Position numbers and translations under genes: made by a program
Part shown: piece after piece, positions 16,011 to 24,766 of the stretch
How positions within the stretch are numbered: the stretch's first letter is position 1
Layout of the letters: every line of letters starts with the position of its first letter
NCBI GenBank assembly: GCA_017309275.1
Contig: JAFKLT010000072.1
Coordinates: forward strand, 1 to 47,176
DNA: 47,176 bases
Direction of reading: 5' to 3'
Source of the DNA: Sphingomonadales bacterium
Lineage (GTDB): Bacteria; Pseudomonadota; Alphaproteobacteria; Sphingomonadales; Sphingomonadaceae
Notes under the pieces: generated by a model
The model's database searches: none
Seen by the model: the letters and a program-made list of their open reading frames with translations, nothing else
Told to the model about the DNA's origin: nothing

Positions 16011-18041
16011 TCAGGCTAGGTTGAGGCCGGAAACGGCGAGGTCGATCAGCTTGATGCCGACAAAGGGGGCAAGCAGGCCGCCAAGACCAAAGACGGAGAG
16101 GTTGCGCGCAAGCAGCGGCCCCGCCGCCATCGGACGATAGCGCACGCCCTTCAGCGCGAGCGGCACCAACGCGGGGATGATCAACGCATTGAACATGATG
16201 GCCGAAAGCACCGCGCTCTGCGGCGTCGAAAGCCCCATGATGTTCAGCACGCCAAGCTGCGGATAGACCGCCACGAAGATGGCGGGGATGATCGCGAAAT
16301 ATTTGGCGACATCATTGGCAACCGAAAAGGTCGTGAGCGCCCCGCGGGTCATCAGCAATTGCTTGCCGAGCCCGACGACCTCGATCAGCTTGGTCGGATC
16401 GCTGTCGAGGTCGACCATATTGCCGGCCTCGCGCGCCGCCTGCGTGCCGGTATTCATCGCCACGCCGACGTCGGCCTGCGCCAGGGCGGGGGCATCGTTT
16501 GTTCCGTCGCCGCACATCGCCACCAAGCGCCCCTCGGCCTGTTCGCGGCGAATGAGCGCCAGCTTGTCCTCCGGCGTCGCCTGGGCGAGGAAATCGTCGA
16601 CCCCGGCTTCGGCCGCGATTGCCGCCGCGGTGAGCGGATTGTCGCCTGTGATCATCACGGTACGGATGCCCATTTTGCGAAGCTCGCCAAAGCGCTCGCG
16701 GACACCCGCCTTGACCACGTCCTTCAGGTGGATCGCGCCAAGCAGGCGGCCATCCTTGACCACCGCAAGCGGCGTCCCGCCCGACCGGGTGATGTCTTCG
16801 GTAATCTTGCGAAGCTCGGTCGCGGCCGCGCCCTGGCTGGCTTCCGGGTAAGCGCGCAGCACCGAATCGACCGCGCCCTTCTGGATCGTCAGACCTGCGA
16901 CGACGACACCCGACAGACGCGTCTGCGCGGTGAAGGGAATGACGTCCGATCCGGGCGGCAGTGTCGCGACACGCACGGCGTAGCGTTCGCGCGCCAGGAT
17001 CACGATCGAGCGGCCTTCGGGGGTTTCGTCGGCCAGGCTCGACAGGAGCGCCGCGTCGGCGAGCGTGTCGATGTCGATCCCGGCAAGCGGACGGAACTCG
17101 CTCGCCTGGCGGTCGCCGATCGTGATCGTACCGGTCTTGTCGAGCAGGAGCACGTCGACATCGCCCGCCGCCTCGACGGCACGGCCCGACTTGGCGAGGA
17201 CGTTGAAACGCACGAGGCGATCCATGCCTGCAATGCCTATCGCGGAGAGCAGCGCCGCGATCGTCGTCGGGATCAGGGTGATCAGCAACGCTGCGAGCAG
17301 CGCAACCGGCACCGATCCGCCGGCGTAGGCAGTAAATCCGGGGATCGTTGCGACCGCGATCAGGAATATGATCGTCAGCCCGACGAGCAGGATGGTCAGC
17401 GCAACCTCGTTCGGCGTCTTGCGACGTTCAGCGCCCTCGACGAGAGCGATCATGCGATCGAGGAAACCCTGTCCGGGCTCGGCGGTCACACGCACCCTGA
17501 TCCGGTCGGAGATGACACGCGTGCCTGCGGTGACGGCGCTGCGATCTCCGCCGGCCTCGCGGATCACCGGCGCGCTTTCGCCGGTGATCGCCGCTTCGTT
17601 GACCGACGCGACACCCTCGATCACCTCACCGTCGGCCGGGATCAGATCGCCGGTCTCGACAAGCACGATCTCGCCCTTTTCGAGCTGGCTAGCGGGAACG
17701 ATCTCATAGGTGTCGCCGACGCCCAGCATCAGCTTGGCACGCAATTCGGCCTTCGTCGCGCGAAGCGAGGCGGCCTGCGCGCGCCCGCGCCCTTCGGCGA
17801 GCGCTTCCGCGAACGTTCCGAACAGCACGGTCAGCCAGAGCCAGACGACGAGCTGGATTTCGAAGCCGAGCGACAGGCCGGGCTCGCCCAGCGCAAGCAG
17901 CACGGTGAGCAACAGCGCGACGCAAGCGGTGACGAACATCACCGGGTTGCGCATCAACTCGCGCGGGTCGAGCTTTTTAACGGCGTCGCGCATCGCCGGG
18001 ACGACGAGGGCGGCGCTGAACATGGATGCAGGTGCGGTCAT
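16011..18041 (-). CDS. kdpB: K+-transporting P-type ATPase subunit B
   Basis: KdpB is the catalytic P-type ATPase that powers high-affinity potassium import at the inner membrane. The 676-residue protein carries the actuator TGES at 153-156 (the serine corresponds to the inhibitory phosphorylation site known in E. coli KdpB). It also has the phosphorylated D301 in [12 protein letters not shown], the nucleotide-binding KGA, and the hinge [20 protein letters not shown]. Seven membrane helices are expected. Gap to kdpA is 12 bases and to kdpC 10 bases, so the operon is compact. Confidence 0.97.
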   Translation of the reverse strand: MTAPASMFSAALVVPAMRDAVKKLDPRELMRNPVMFVTACVALLLTVLLALGEPGLSLGFEIQLVVWLWLTVLFGTFAEALAEGRGRAQAASLRATKAELRAKLMLGVGDTYEIVPASQLEKGEIVLVETGDLIPADGEVIEGVASVNEAAITGESAPVIREAGGDRSAVTAGTRVISDRIRVRVTAEPGQGFLDRMIALVEGAERRKTPNEVALTILLVGLTIIFLIAVATIPGFTAYAGGSVPVALLAALLITLIPTTIAALLSAIGIAGMDRLVRFNVLAKSGRAVEAAGDVDVLLLDKTGTITIGDRQASEFRPLAGIDIDTLADAALLSSLADETPEGRSIVILARERYAVRVATLPPGSDVIPFTAQTRLSGVVVAGLTIQKGAVDSVLRAYPEASQGAAATELRKITEDITRSGGTPLAVVKDGRLLGAIHLKDVVKAGVRERFGELRKMGIRTVMITGDNPLTAAAIAAEAGVDDFLAQATPEDKLALIRREQAEGRLVAMCGDGTNDAPALAQADVGVAMNTGTQAAREAGNMVDLDSDPTKLIEVVGLGKQLLMTRGALTTFSVANDVAKYFAIIPAIFVAVYPQLGVLNIMGLSTPQSAVLSAIMFNALIIPALVPLALKGVRYRPMAAGPLLARNLSVFGLGGLLAPFVGIKLIDLAVSGLNLA

Positions 18042-18053
18042 GATGATGGTCCG

Positions 18054-19757
18054 TCAAAAGAGCTGGCCGCCCGCCGCCGTAAGATGATCGGCGATGGGTC
18101 CGAGCGCGAGGCTGGGGAGGAAGGTGAGGCCACCCATGATCAGGATGACCCCGACGAGCAGGCCGATCCACAACCCGCCCGTCGTCGGAAAGGAGCCGCT
18201 GGTCGCGGGCGTATGGCGTTTGGCGGCAAGGCTTCCGGCGATCGCCAGCACGGGTATGATCACCATGAAACGACCAAGCCACATCGCGATACCCAGCAAG
18301 CCGTTATAAAAGGGCGTGCCAGCGCTCAGCCCGGCAAAGGCAGACCCGTTGTTGCCGGCGCTGGATGTGAAGGCATAGAGTATCTCCGAAAAGCCGTGCG
18401 GCCCCTTGTTGAGCGGTCCGGCGAGGCCCGCGGGCAAGACGCTCGCCAGCGCAGTGAGGCCGAGAATGGCGAGCGGAAGGATCGCGATCGCAAGAACGGT
18501 CAGCTTCACCTCGCGTGCCTCGATCTTCTTGCCGACATATTCCGGCGTACGTCCGACCATCAGTCCGGCGACGAAGACGGCGAGGATGGCAAAGAGCAGA
18601 AAGCCATAGATGCCCGCGCCGACACCGCCGACGACCACTTCGCCAAGCTGCATGTTAAACAGCGGGATGAGGCCGCCCAACGCAGTGAAGCTATCGTGCA
18701 TTGCGTTGACCGCGCCGCACGATGCCGCAGTTGTCACGACCGCGAACAGTGCGGAGGCCGCGATGCCGAACCGCACCTCCTTGCCTTCCATGTTGCCGCC
18801 CGCGACGCCGAGCTGGTGCAGCGCCGGATTGCCCGCCGCTTCCTGCCAATAGGTGAGGGCGACGCCAGACAGGAAAATGATCCCCATCGCGGCAAGGATG
18901 GCCCAACCCTGGCGGGTGTCTCCGACAGCTTTGCCAAAACACCAGGTCAGGCCGACGCCGATCGCGAAGATCGACAGCATCTGGACCAAATTAGTCAGCG
19001 CGGTCGGGTTCTCGAACGGATGCGCGCTGTTTGCGTTGAAGAACCCGCCACCGTTGGTGCCGAGCATCTTGATCGCTTCCTGGCTCGCCACGGGCCCGAG
19101 CGCGATCGTCTGCTTGACGCCTTCCAGCGTCGTCGCATCGATCGAACCGGCAAGGGTCTGCGGAACGCCGCTGGCGATCAGGAAGACCGCATAGATGACG
19201 CAGATCGGGAGGAGGAGGTACAGCGTAACGCGCGTCGTATCGGCCCAGAAATTGCCGATCGTCTTCATCTCCCGCCGCGCGAACCCGCGGAACAGGGCAA
19301 ATGCGATCGCTATGCCCGTCGCGGCAGACAGGAAATTGTGGATCGTCAGGCCCAGCATCTGCGACAGGTTCGAAAGCGTGGCCTCACCCGAATACCACTG
19401 CCAGTTGGTATTCGTCGTAAAGCTGACCGCCGTGTTGAACGCGCCATCCGCGCCGACGGCCCCAAAGCCTTGCGGATTGCCCGGCAACACACCTTGCAGC
19501 CGCAGGATGGCATAGGTGAACAGCAACAGGACAAGGTTGAAGAGCAGCATGTGCAGCGCATAGCGACGCCAGCTCTGCTCCTCGTTCGGGTCGATGCCGG
19601 ACAGGCGATAGAAACCGCGCTCGACCGGTCCCAAAAGGCGGTGCAGGGGCGTCGCACGCCCTTCGTAAAGTGCAAACAGCCAAAGGCCCATCGGCTTTGC
19701 GAGCGCGAGGAGTATGGCGACGAAGCCAAGGATCAGCATCCAGCCTGAAACGGTCAT
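18054..19757 (-). CDS. kdpA: K+-transporting ATPase subunit A
   Basis: KdpA is the channel-like subunit that selects potassium in KdpFABC. The 567-residue protein has about ten hydrophobic helices and four filter-bearing repeats, including [25 protein letters not shown] and [10 protein letters not shown]. The opening QLSGIDP-like segment ([17 protein letters not shown]) is also typical. Length is normal. ATG 19757 follows kdpF by 10 bases with GGGGCAG just upstream. Confidence 0.97.
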   Translation of the reverse strand: MTVSGWMLILGFVAILLALAKPMGLWLFALYEGRATPLHRLLGPVERGFYRLSGIDPNEEQSWRRYALHMLLFNLVLLLFTYAILRLQGVLPGNPQGFGAVGADGAFNTAVSFTTNTNWQWYSGEATLSNLSQMLGLTIHNFLSAATGIAIAFALFRGFARREMKTIGNFWADTTRVTLYLLLPICVIYAVFLIASGVPQTLAGSIDATTLEGVKQTIALGPVASQEAIKMLGTNGGGFFNANSAHPFENPTALTNLVQMLSIFAIGVGLTWCFGKAVGDTRQGWAILAAMGIIFLSGVALTYWQEAAGNPALHQLGVAGGNMEGKEVRFGIAASALFAVVTTAASCGAVNAMHDSFTALGGLIPLFNMQLGEVVVGGVGAGIYGFLLFAILAVFVAGLMVGRTPEYVGKKIEAREVKLTVLAIAILPLAILGLTALASVLPAGLAGPLNKGPHGFSEILYAFTSSAGNNGSAFAGLSAGTPFYNGLLGIAMWLGRFMVIIPVLAIAGSLAAKRHTPATSGSFPTTGGLWIGLLVGVILIMGGLTFLPSLALGPIADHLTAAGGQLF

Positions 19758-19767
19758 GGCTGCCCCA

Positions 19768-19857
19768 TCAGAAGCGCTCGGGGCGCAACAAGGCGACGAC
19801 GAGATAGATGAGGAGAAAAGCGGCGGTAACGCCGGCGAGGATCAGCGCGCTGCTCAT
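19768..19857 (-). CDS. kdpF: K+-transporting ATPase subunit F
   Basis: A 29-residue single-helix peptide ([20 protein letters not shown], ending RPERF). Its size, position directly before kdpA and C-terminal RPE(R/K)F are the family signature of KdpF, which packs against KdpA and stabilises the complex. GGAG lies eight bases upstream of ATG 19857. It starts 3 bases after the stop of another tiny membrane ORF. Confidence 0.92.
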   Translation of the reverse strand: MSSALILAGVTAAFLLIYLVVALLRPERF

Positions 19858-19860
19858 GGC

Positions 19861-19944
19861 TCAGACTCCATCGCAAAGGCGCGCGTAGCCGAGCGTTGCC
19901 GCGAAGAGCAGCGCCACAAGGCCAAGCCACAGTAAATCGGACAT
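19861..19944 (-). CDS. 27-residue membrane peptide at the head of the kdp operon
   Basis: A very small open frame that begins MSDLLWLGLVALLFAATLGY and ends ARLCDGV. One hydrophobic helix is followed by a short polar tail with Arg, Cys and Asp. GGAGAATATCC gives a good ribosome site before ATG 19944, and the stop is 3 bases from kdpF, so translation is credible. It is not KdpF, which follows. I recall similar short ORFs with a YxxLCD-like end ahead of kdpF in other proteobacteria, usually annotated hypothetical; I cannot verify this here. A role as an extra small Kdp subunit, or as a leader peptide that sets kdpF translation, is possible. Confidence 0.7.
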   Translation of the reverse strand: MSDLLWLGLVALLFAATLGYARLCDGV

Positions 19945-19963
19945 GGATATTCTCCAGCGAAGG

Positions 19964-19982
19964 GGACTCCGGAAAGGAGTCC
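19964..19982 (-). promoter_or_regulatory. Perfect hairpin in the kdp operon leader
   Basis: GGACTCC (19964-19970) and GGAGTCC (19976-19982) form a perfect 7-base inverted repeat with a 5-base loop, ending about 20 bases upstream of the first kdp ORF. No T-tract follows in the direction of transcription, so it may be an operator or an RNA structure rather than a terminator. Confidence 0.45.
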
Positions 19983-20015
19983 ATCGGATGTGGGCGCCGC
20001 TACGCCCCTTCGCCG

Positions 20016-20067
20016 TAAAGTTTCGCGGGGGATTCCGGCGAAACGCATAAAGTTTCCATAAAGATTG
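20016..20067. promoter_or_regulatory. Phased direct repeats, candidate KdpE sites, in the kdpD/kdpF intergenic region
   Basis: TAAAGTTTC occurs at 20016-20024 and again at 20048-20056, with a related TAAAGATTG at 20059-20067. The start-to-start spacings are 32 and 11 bases, about three turns and one turn of the helix. OmpR-family regulators bind tandem direct repeats about one turn apart, and KdpE sites in E. coli are AT-rich. The repeats sit between kdpD (ATG 20115) and the leftward kdp operon (ATG 19944), so they could control both. The assignment to KdpE is inference. Confidence 0.45.
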
Positions 20068-20114
20068 CGCGTAGCGGCTTGGCCGCATTGCGGCGGCTGG
20101 CGTAAGCGAAGGAC

Positions 20115-22775
20115 ATGTCGTCGTCGCCGCCAGAAAAACGCCCGTCGCCCGAGGCGCTCCTGCGCCAGGCGAAGCGCGAGGAGCGGGGTCAGCTCAAGAT
20201 ATTCCTCGGTGCCGCGCCCGGCGTCGGCAAGACCTACGCAATGCTGTCCGAAGGGCGCGCACTCAAGCGCGAGGGCGAGGATGTCGTCGTCGCCGTCGTC
20301 GAAACGCACGGCCGCGCCGAGACCGAGGCGCTGCTCGAAGGCATGGAAATCGTGCCGCGACGCGAGGTCGAGTATCGCGGTCACCGGCTTGGCGAGATGG
20401 ACCTCGATATCGTGCTGCGCCGCGCGCCCGCGCTCGCGCTCGTCGACGAATATGCCCACACCAATGTCGAGGGCAGCCGGCACCCGAAGCGTTGGCAGGA
20501 TGTCGAGGAACTGCTCAGCGCCGGGATCGACGTCTACACCACGCTGAATATCCAGCACGTCGAGAGTTTGAACGACGTCGTCGCCAGCTTCACGCGCGTT
20601 CGGGTGCGCGAAACGGTGCCCGACAGCGTGTTCGAGGCGGCGGAGATCAAGCTTGTCGACCTGCCGCCCGACGAACTGATCGACCGGCTGAAGGACGGCA
20701 AGGTCTATGTACCGCAGGAGGCGAGCCGGGCGCTCGGCCATTTCTTTTCGAAACCGAACCTCTCCGCCTTGCGTGAAATGGCGCTGCGCCGCGCCGCGCT
20801 CAGCGTCGATCGCCAGATGCTGCATGATCTCGATGCCGGCGGCGTCGTCGGCACCTACGCCGCCGGCGAGCGCATCCTAGTCGCGATCAGCGAACAGCCC
20901 GGCGCCGACGCGCTTGTCCGCACGGCGAAACGGCTCGCCGACGGGCTCAACGCGCCGTGGACCGCGGTGCATATCGAAACGGCCCGAAGCCGGACCCTCG
21001 ACGAGGAGGCGCAGCGCCGCGTCGCCGCCGCGCTTGCGCTCGCCGCGACGCTCGGTGCGACGATCGCGACCGTCCCTGCCGAAAATGTCATCGCAGGGCT
21101 GAAAGGTCAGATCGAAGCGCATCGCGCGACGCAGTTGGTGATCGGTCGGTCACAGCGAAGCTGGTGGTTTGAACTCCGCCACGGATCGGTGGTCGAAAGC
21201 CTGATCCGCGGATCGCAGGATCTGGCGATCCATGTCATCCCGTCTCCCGAGACTGCGCTGTCGCCCGATCGCTGGTCGGCATGGACGCGAGGCTGGGGCA
21301 GGCCGGAATCCTATGGCGCGGCGGCGCTCTTGATTGCGGCGATGACCTTGCTCGCCAAGCTTGCCGAGCCCGTCATCGGACGGGGCGCGATCGACTTGCT
21401 TTACCTTGTGCCCGTCATCTTCGCCGCGACGCTCTACGGCCTCCGCCCGGGTCTCTTCGCCAGCATCGCGGCGGCGCTCGCGTTTAACTTCTTTTTCCTC
21501 GATCCCGTACACAGCTTCACCATCACCGACCCGCAGAGCGTGCTGACGATGCTCGTGCTGACCGGCGTCGCCGCGGTGACGAGCAATCTCGCGGGCCGGC
21601 TGCGCACGCGCGCGCAGATCGGCGTCCGCAGCGCGCAGGAGAATGCGGCGCTCGCTTCCTTCGCGCAGACGTTGGCGCGCGCGGCCGATCTCGAAACCAC
21701 CGCAACCGCAACCTGCGAAGAGGTCTCGCGGCTTCTTGGCGTCCGCGCGGTCGTGATGACCGTACAGGAGGATATGCTGCGCCCCATCGTCGCACGGCCG
21801 CCCGAGGCGCAAATCTCGCCGGTCGATCAGGCAGCGGCGGAATGGTCATGGACGAGCGGCGAACCCGCCGGACGCGGAACGAACACCTTGCTTGCCTCCG
21901 ACTGGCAGTTCCATCCGCTCAAGACCGGGCTGGGCGTACTGGCGGTGCTTGGCTTTGCGCGCGACGATGGTCGCGAACCGCTGTCCGCCGACAAGTCGGC
22001 GCTCCTCGCGACCCTGGTCGGCCAAGCCGCGCTCGCCCACGAACGACTGCGACTGGAGGGCGAGATGCGCGGCCTGTCCGTCCTCGAGGAACGCGACCGG
22101 CTGCGCGCCGCGTTGCTGTCGTCGATCGGGCATGACTTGCGTACGCCCCTGACCGGCGTCACGGCGGCGATCGAAGCGATCGGGGCGGAGCATCCCCATG
22201 CTGGCGCCCTGCCGCTTGCCCGCGCCGAGGTCGCGCGGCTGCGCCGCTTTCTCGACAATCTGGTCGAGCTGGTGCGGATCGATGCGGGGGGAATGCGGCC
22301 CGACCTCGATCCCGTCGACCTGACCGACGCCGTCGCCGGCGTCGTACACGACCTCAAGGACCTGTTGCGCGACCATCATATCGACTTTCAGGTGCCCGCC
22401 GGACTGCCGCTGGTACGCACCGACGAGCGGTTGCTGCACCATATCCTCCTCAACCTGCTCGCAAATGCGGTGCAGCATGGGGGAAGGGCCGGACCGATCG
22501 GCGTGATCGGTCGCCGCACGTCGGATGCCGTCCTGCTGACCATCCGGGATCGCGGACCAGGGCTCGAGCCGGGGACGGAGAGGGCCATTTTCGATACGTT
22601 CGCGCAAGGTTCGGGCAGCGATCGCCATGGCGGAAGCGGGCTGGGGCTGGCGATCGCAAAGGGTTTCGCCGACGCTCTCGACATATCGATATCGGCGGCG
22701 AACCATCCTGAAGGCGGGGCGGCGTTCACGCTGGCTTTCCCGAACAATCTGATCGTCACCTTGCCGGAGGCTTAG
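20115..22775 (+). CDS. kdpD: Sensor histidine kinase KdpD
   Basis: KdpD senses potassium limitation and phosphorylates KdpE. The 886-residue protein has the whole domain order. An N-terminal KdpD domain carries Walker A (GAAPGVGKT near 32-40) and ALVDEYAHTN. A universal-stress-protein domain spans about 250-365. Four close membrane helices lie around 400-500 (AALLIAAMTLLAK to MLVLTGVAAVTSNLAG), followed by a GAF-like region. A HisKA dimerisation domain has phospho-acceptor H673 (SSIGHDLRTPLTG), and a HATPase domain shows NLLANAVQHG and GGSGLGLAIAKG. It is divergent from kdpFABC-kdpE, so kinase and regulator are transcribed from opposite sides of the shared control region. Confidence 0.95.
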   Translation: MSSSPPEKRPSPEALLRQAKREERGQLKIFLGAAPGVGKTYAMLSEGRALKREGEDVVVAVVETHGRAETEALLEGMEIVPRREVEYRGHRLGEMDLDIVLRRAPALALVDEYAHTNVEGSRHPKRWQDVEELLSAGIDVYTTLNIQHVESLNDVVASFTRVRVRETVPDSVFEAAEIKLVDLPPDELIDRLKDGKVYVPQEASRALGHFFSKPNLSALREMALRRAALSVDRQMLHDLDAGGVVGTYAAGERILVAISEQPGADALVRTAKRLADGLNAPWTAVHIETARSRTLDEEAQRRVAAALALAATLGATIATVPAENVIAGLKGQIEAHRATQLVIGRSQRSWWFELRHGSVVESLIRGSQDLAIHVIPSPETALSPDRWSAWTRGWGRPESYGAAALLIAAMTLLAKLAEPVIGRGAIDLLYLVPVIFAATLYGLRPGLFASIAAALAFNFFFLDPVHSFTITDPQSVLTMLVLTGVAAVTSNLAGRLRTRAQIGVRSAQENAALASFAQTLARAADLETTATATCEEVSRLLGVRAVVMTVQEDMLRPIVARPPEAQISPVDQAAAEWSWTSGEPAGRGTNTLLASDWQFHPLKTGLGVLAVLGFARDDGREPLSADKSALLATLVGQAALAHERLRLEGEMRGLSVLEERDRLRAALLSSIGHDLRTPLTGVTAAIEAIGAEHPHAGALPLARAEVARLRRFLDNLVELVRIDAGGMRPDLDPVDLTDAVAGVVHDLKDLLRDHHIDFQVPAGLPLVRTDERLLHHILLNLLANAVQHGGRAGPIGVIGRRTSDAVLLTIRDRGPGLEPGTERAIFDTFAQGSGSDRHGGSGLGLAIAKGFADALDISISAANHPEGGAAFTLAFPNNLIVTLPEA

Positions 22776-22954
22776 GCCCGGCGTCTTGACCGCGCGACGA
22801 AAAGTCAAAATTCTGCCGTCGAAAGCAAGTCTCTCTTTCGGATACGCTCGGCGATGATAAAGGAAGCGGGCGGGCAATGCGGACGCCCGGACAGGCGATA
22901 TCCGTCGCCCAAGCTCCGCTCCTTTATGTCGCTTTGCGGCAGGAGCGCGCTTGC

Positions 22955-24142
22955 ATGACGAATATCGAACCTTCTCCGCCTTCGCTGGGCCTGGCCCGCC
23001 TCTTCCTGAAATTTCTCCGTTTCGGCTTTCTCGCCTTTGGCGGGCCGGTCGCGCAAATCGCGATGATAAGGCAGGCCCTCGTCGACGAGGAACGCTGGAT
23101 ATCGTCGCCGCGCTTCAACCGCCTTCTTGCCGTGATGCAGATACTTCCGGGCCCCGAAGCGCACGAGCTCTGCGTGCATCTCGGTATGATGGCGCGCGGG
23201 CGGATCGGCGGTCTCCTGGCCGGGCTCGGCTTCATGTTGCCCGGCTTCTTTCTGATGCTGGGCGCTGCTTGGCTCTATGACGAATGGATCGCCGGAAAGG
23301 CGGCGATGGGCAGCATCTTCTTCGGCGTGCAGATCGTCGTCCTGGCCATCATCCTTCGCGCCGTGCATCGGATCGGCAGCCATATTCTGGAGGACAAGCT
23401 CCTGTGGCTGCTGGCGATCGCCAGCTTTGCCGCGACCCTGACAGGGACACCCTTCTGGCTGCCGTTACTCGCGGCCGGGCTGCTGTACATGTTTTCTGAG
23501 CGACGCTGGATCGCGCTCGCCATCGCGGCGGGGTTCGTCGTACTGATCCTTCTCTTGCCGCATACCAATACTCTGGAGCCGACGACGGTGGTCGCCGCAT
23601 CGGGTCCCGTAACGACGCTTGCGCTCTTCGTCGCTGGCCTGAAGGGTGGACTGCTGACCTTCGGCGGCGCCTATACCGCCATCCCCTATGTCCGCGCCGA
23701 TACCGTGGGGCGGGGATGGCTCTCCGACGGGTCCTTCCTCGATGGCGTCGCTCTGGCAGGGGTATTGCCCGCGCCCCTCGTCATCTTTGCCACCTTCGCA
23801 GGTTATGTCGCGGGCGGATGGGAAGGGGCGGTCGCCATCACCGTCGGCATGTTCCTGCCCGCCTTCGCCTTTTCGATGATCTTCTTCGAGCGACTGGAAG
23901 CGATTGCCGAGCATCCGGCGCTGCACCGCCTTCTCGCGGGGGTCGCGGCCGCCGTCGTCGGCGTTATCGCCGCCACGCTGATCCAGCTTGGCTGGTCGAC
24001 CGCCGGGCGCGCGTCGAGCCTGGCGCCGTTGATCCTCCTTTTCGGGGCCGCGCTGACGATCGCGTGGCAGGCGAAGGGAAAGCTGGTGACACCAGCGCTG
24101 GTCATCGGCGGAGGAATAGCTGGCTGGTTGCTCGGGCTTTGA
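22955..24142 (+). CDS. chrA: Chromate transporter (CHR family, two-domain form)
   Basis: A 395-residue inner-membrane protein of the long-chain CHR family, which expels chromate. The two homologous halves each begin with the family motif: FLRFGFLAFGGPVAQIAMI near residue 25 and KGGLLTFGGAYTAIPYV near 230. The conserved EERW and LPGPEAHELCVHLG segments follow in the N half, and ALAGVLPAPLVIFATFAGYV in the C half. I start at ATG 22955 after GCAGGAG; the open frame runs 26 codons further upstream without family similarity. No chrB regulator is adjacent. Family members can differ in substrate, so chromate is likely but not proven. Confidence 0.85.
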   Translation: MTNIEPSPPSLGLARLFLKFLRFGFLAFGGPVAQIAMIRQALVDEERWISSPRFNRLLAVMQILPGPEAHELCVHLGMMARGRIGGLLAGLGFMLPGFFLMLGAAWLYDEWIAGKAAMGSIFFGVQIVVLAIILRAVHRIGSHILEDKLLWLLAIASFAATLTGTPFWLPLLAAGLLYMFSERRWIALAIAAGFVVLILLLPHTNTLEPTTVVAASGPVTTLALFVAGLKGGLLTFGGAYTAIPYVRADTVGRGWLSDGSFLDGVALAGVLPAPLVIFATFAGYVAGGWEGAVAITVGMFLPAFAFSMIFFERLEAIAEHPALHRLLAGVAAAVVGVIAATLIQLGWSTAGRASSLAPLILLFGAALTIAWQAKGKLVTPALVIGGGIAGWLLGL

Positions 24143-24766
24143 CTCCTTCGCCTTCCACATAAAGCGCGGCTCGTCGCCTGATAGATTTTCTTCGTCGCAA
24201 AAGCGGCTGTCGCGCATTGACGAATCCAATATCAATCTTTTAAGTTGAGTTTGTCACTCGGAGCTGGTCGAGACGGGTGACGGCTCTCCCCTCGACCCGC
24301 GGCTTTTGACCGGGAAGCAGCTTGCTCCGCGTTACCAACGGCTAAAGCGCGTGATGCTCGGGCGACAGCGCCAGGCATTGCGTTCCCCCCAGAAGGGGTA
24401 TTGCGATGCGTATGTGTAGCACCAGTTCATAAACCAACGCCGATGATATCGCGCGCCGGGTAGCGGACTGACCGCGCCCGGGCGTCCTCCCGTCGGCATA
24501 TCCTTCGATCCTGGCCGCGCCTCCCTTTCGCGAGGACGCATAGCGGCTTTGCGTCCGGCGCCCATGCGCGCCGGCGGCAGGTGAACCATGCCTTTGCTGA
24601 CCCAATCCGACCTGTCGGATCTGGCCCGTTATCCTGCGTCCCTGCGCAGCGCTGCTCGAGCGCTGTGGGGTGCGGAATTGACGGCTGTTCGATCCGGCCC
24701 GGCGCCCAGCGCCACCATACATCACATCAAAAAAGGGGCGGGATTGCCGCCCGGGGAAACAAGCCG
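24143..24766 (+). other. 624-base gene-free leader before the TonB receptor gene
   Basis: No convincing gene is seen. The left part (24,180-24,260) is clearly more AT-rich than the surroundings and may hold the promoter. Two potential RNA structures follow: GGTCGAG at 24266-24272 with CTCGACC at 24291-24297, and an imperfect hairpin at 24375-24409 (GCATTGC with GCGATGC around CCCC/GGGG). A long structured leader before a TonB receptor could carry regulation, but no known riboswitch was recognised. Confidence 0.4.

Noticed and set aside
16359-19748. A 1129-codon open frame on the plus strand opposite kdpB and kdpA
   Set aside because: Striking by length, but it lies entirely over two certain genes and reads as low-complexity Asp/Arg/Gln/His-rich sequence without domains.
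24266-24297. A known riboswitch (cobalamin or SAM type) before the TonB receptor
   Set aside because: The expected conserved core elements were not found; only simple stems are visible.
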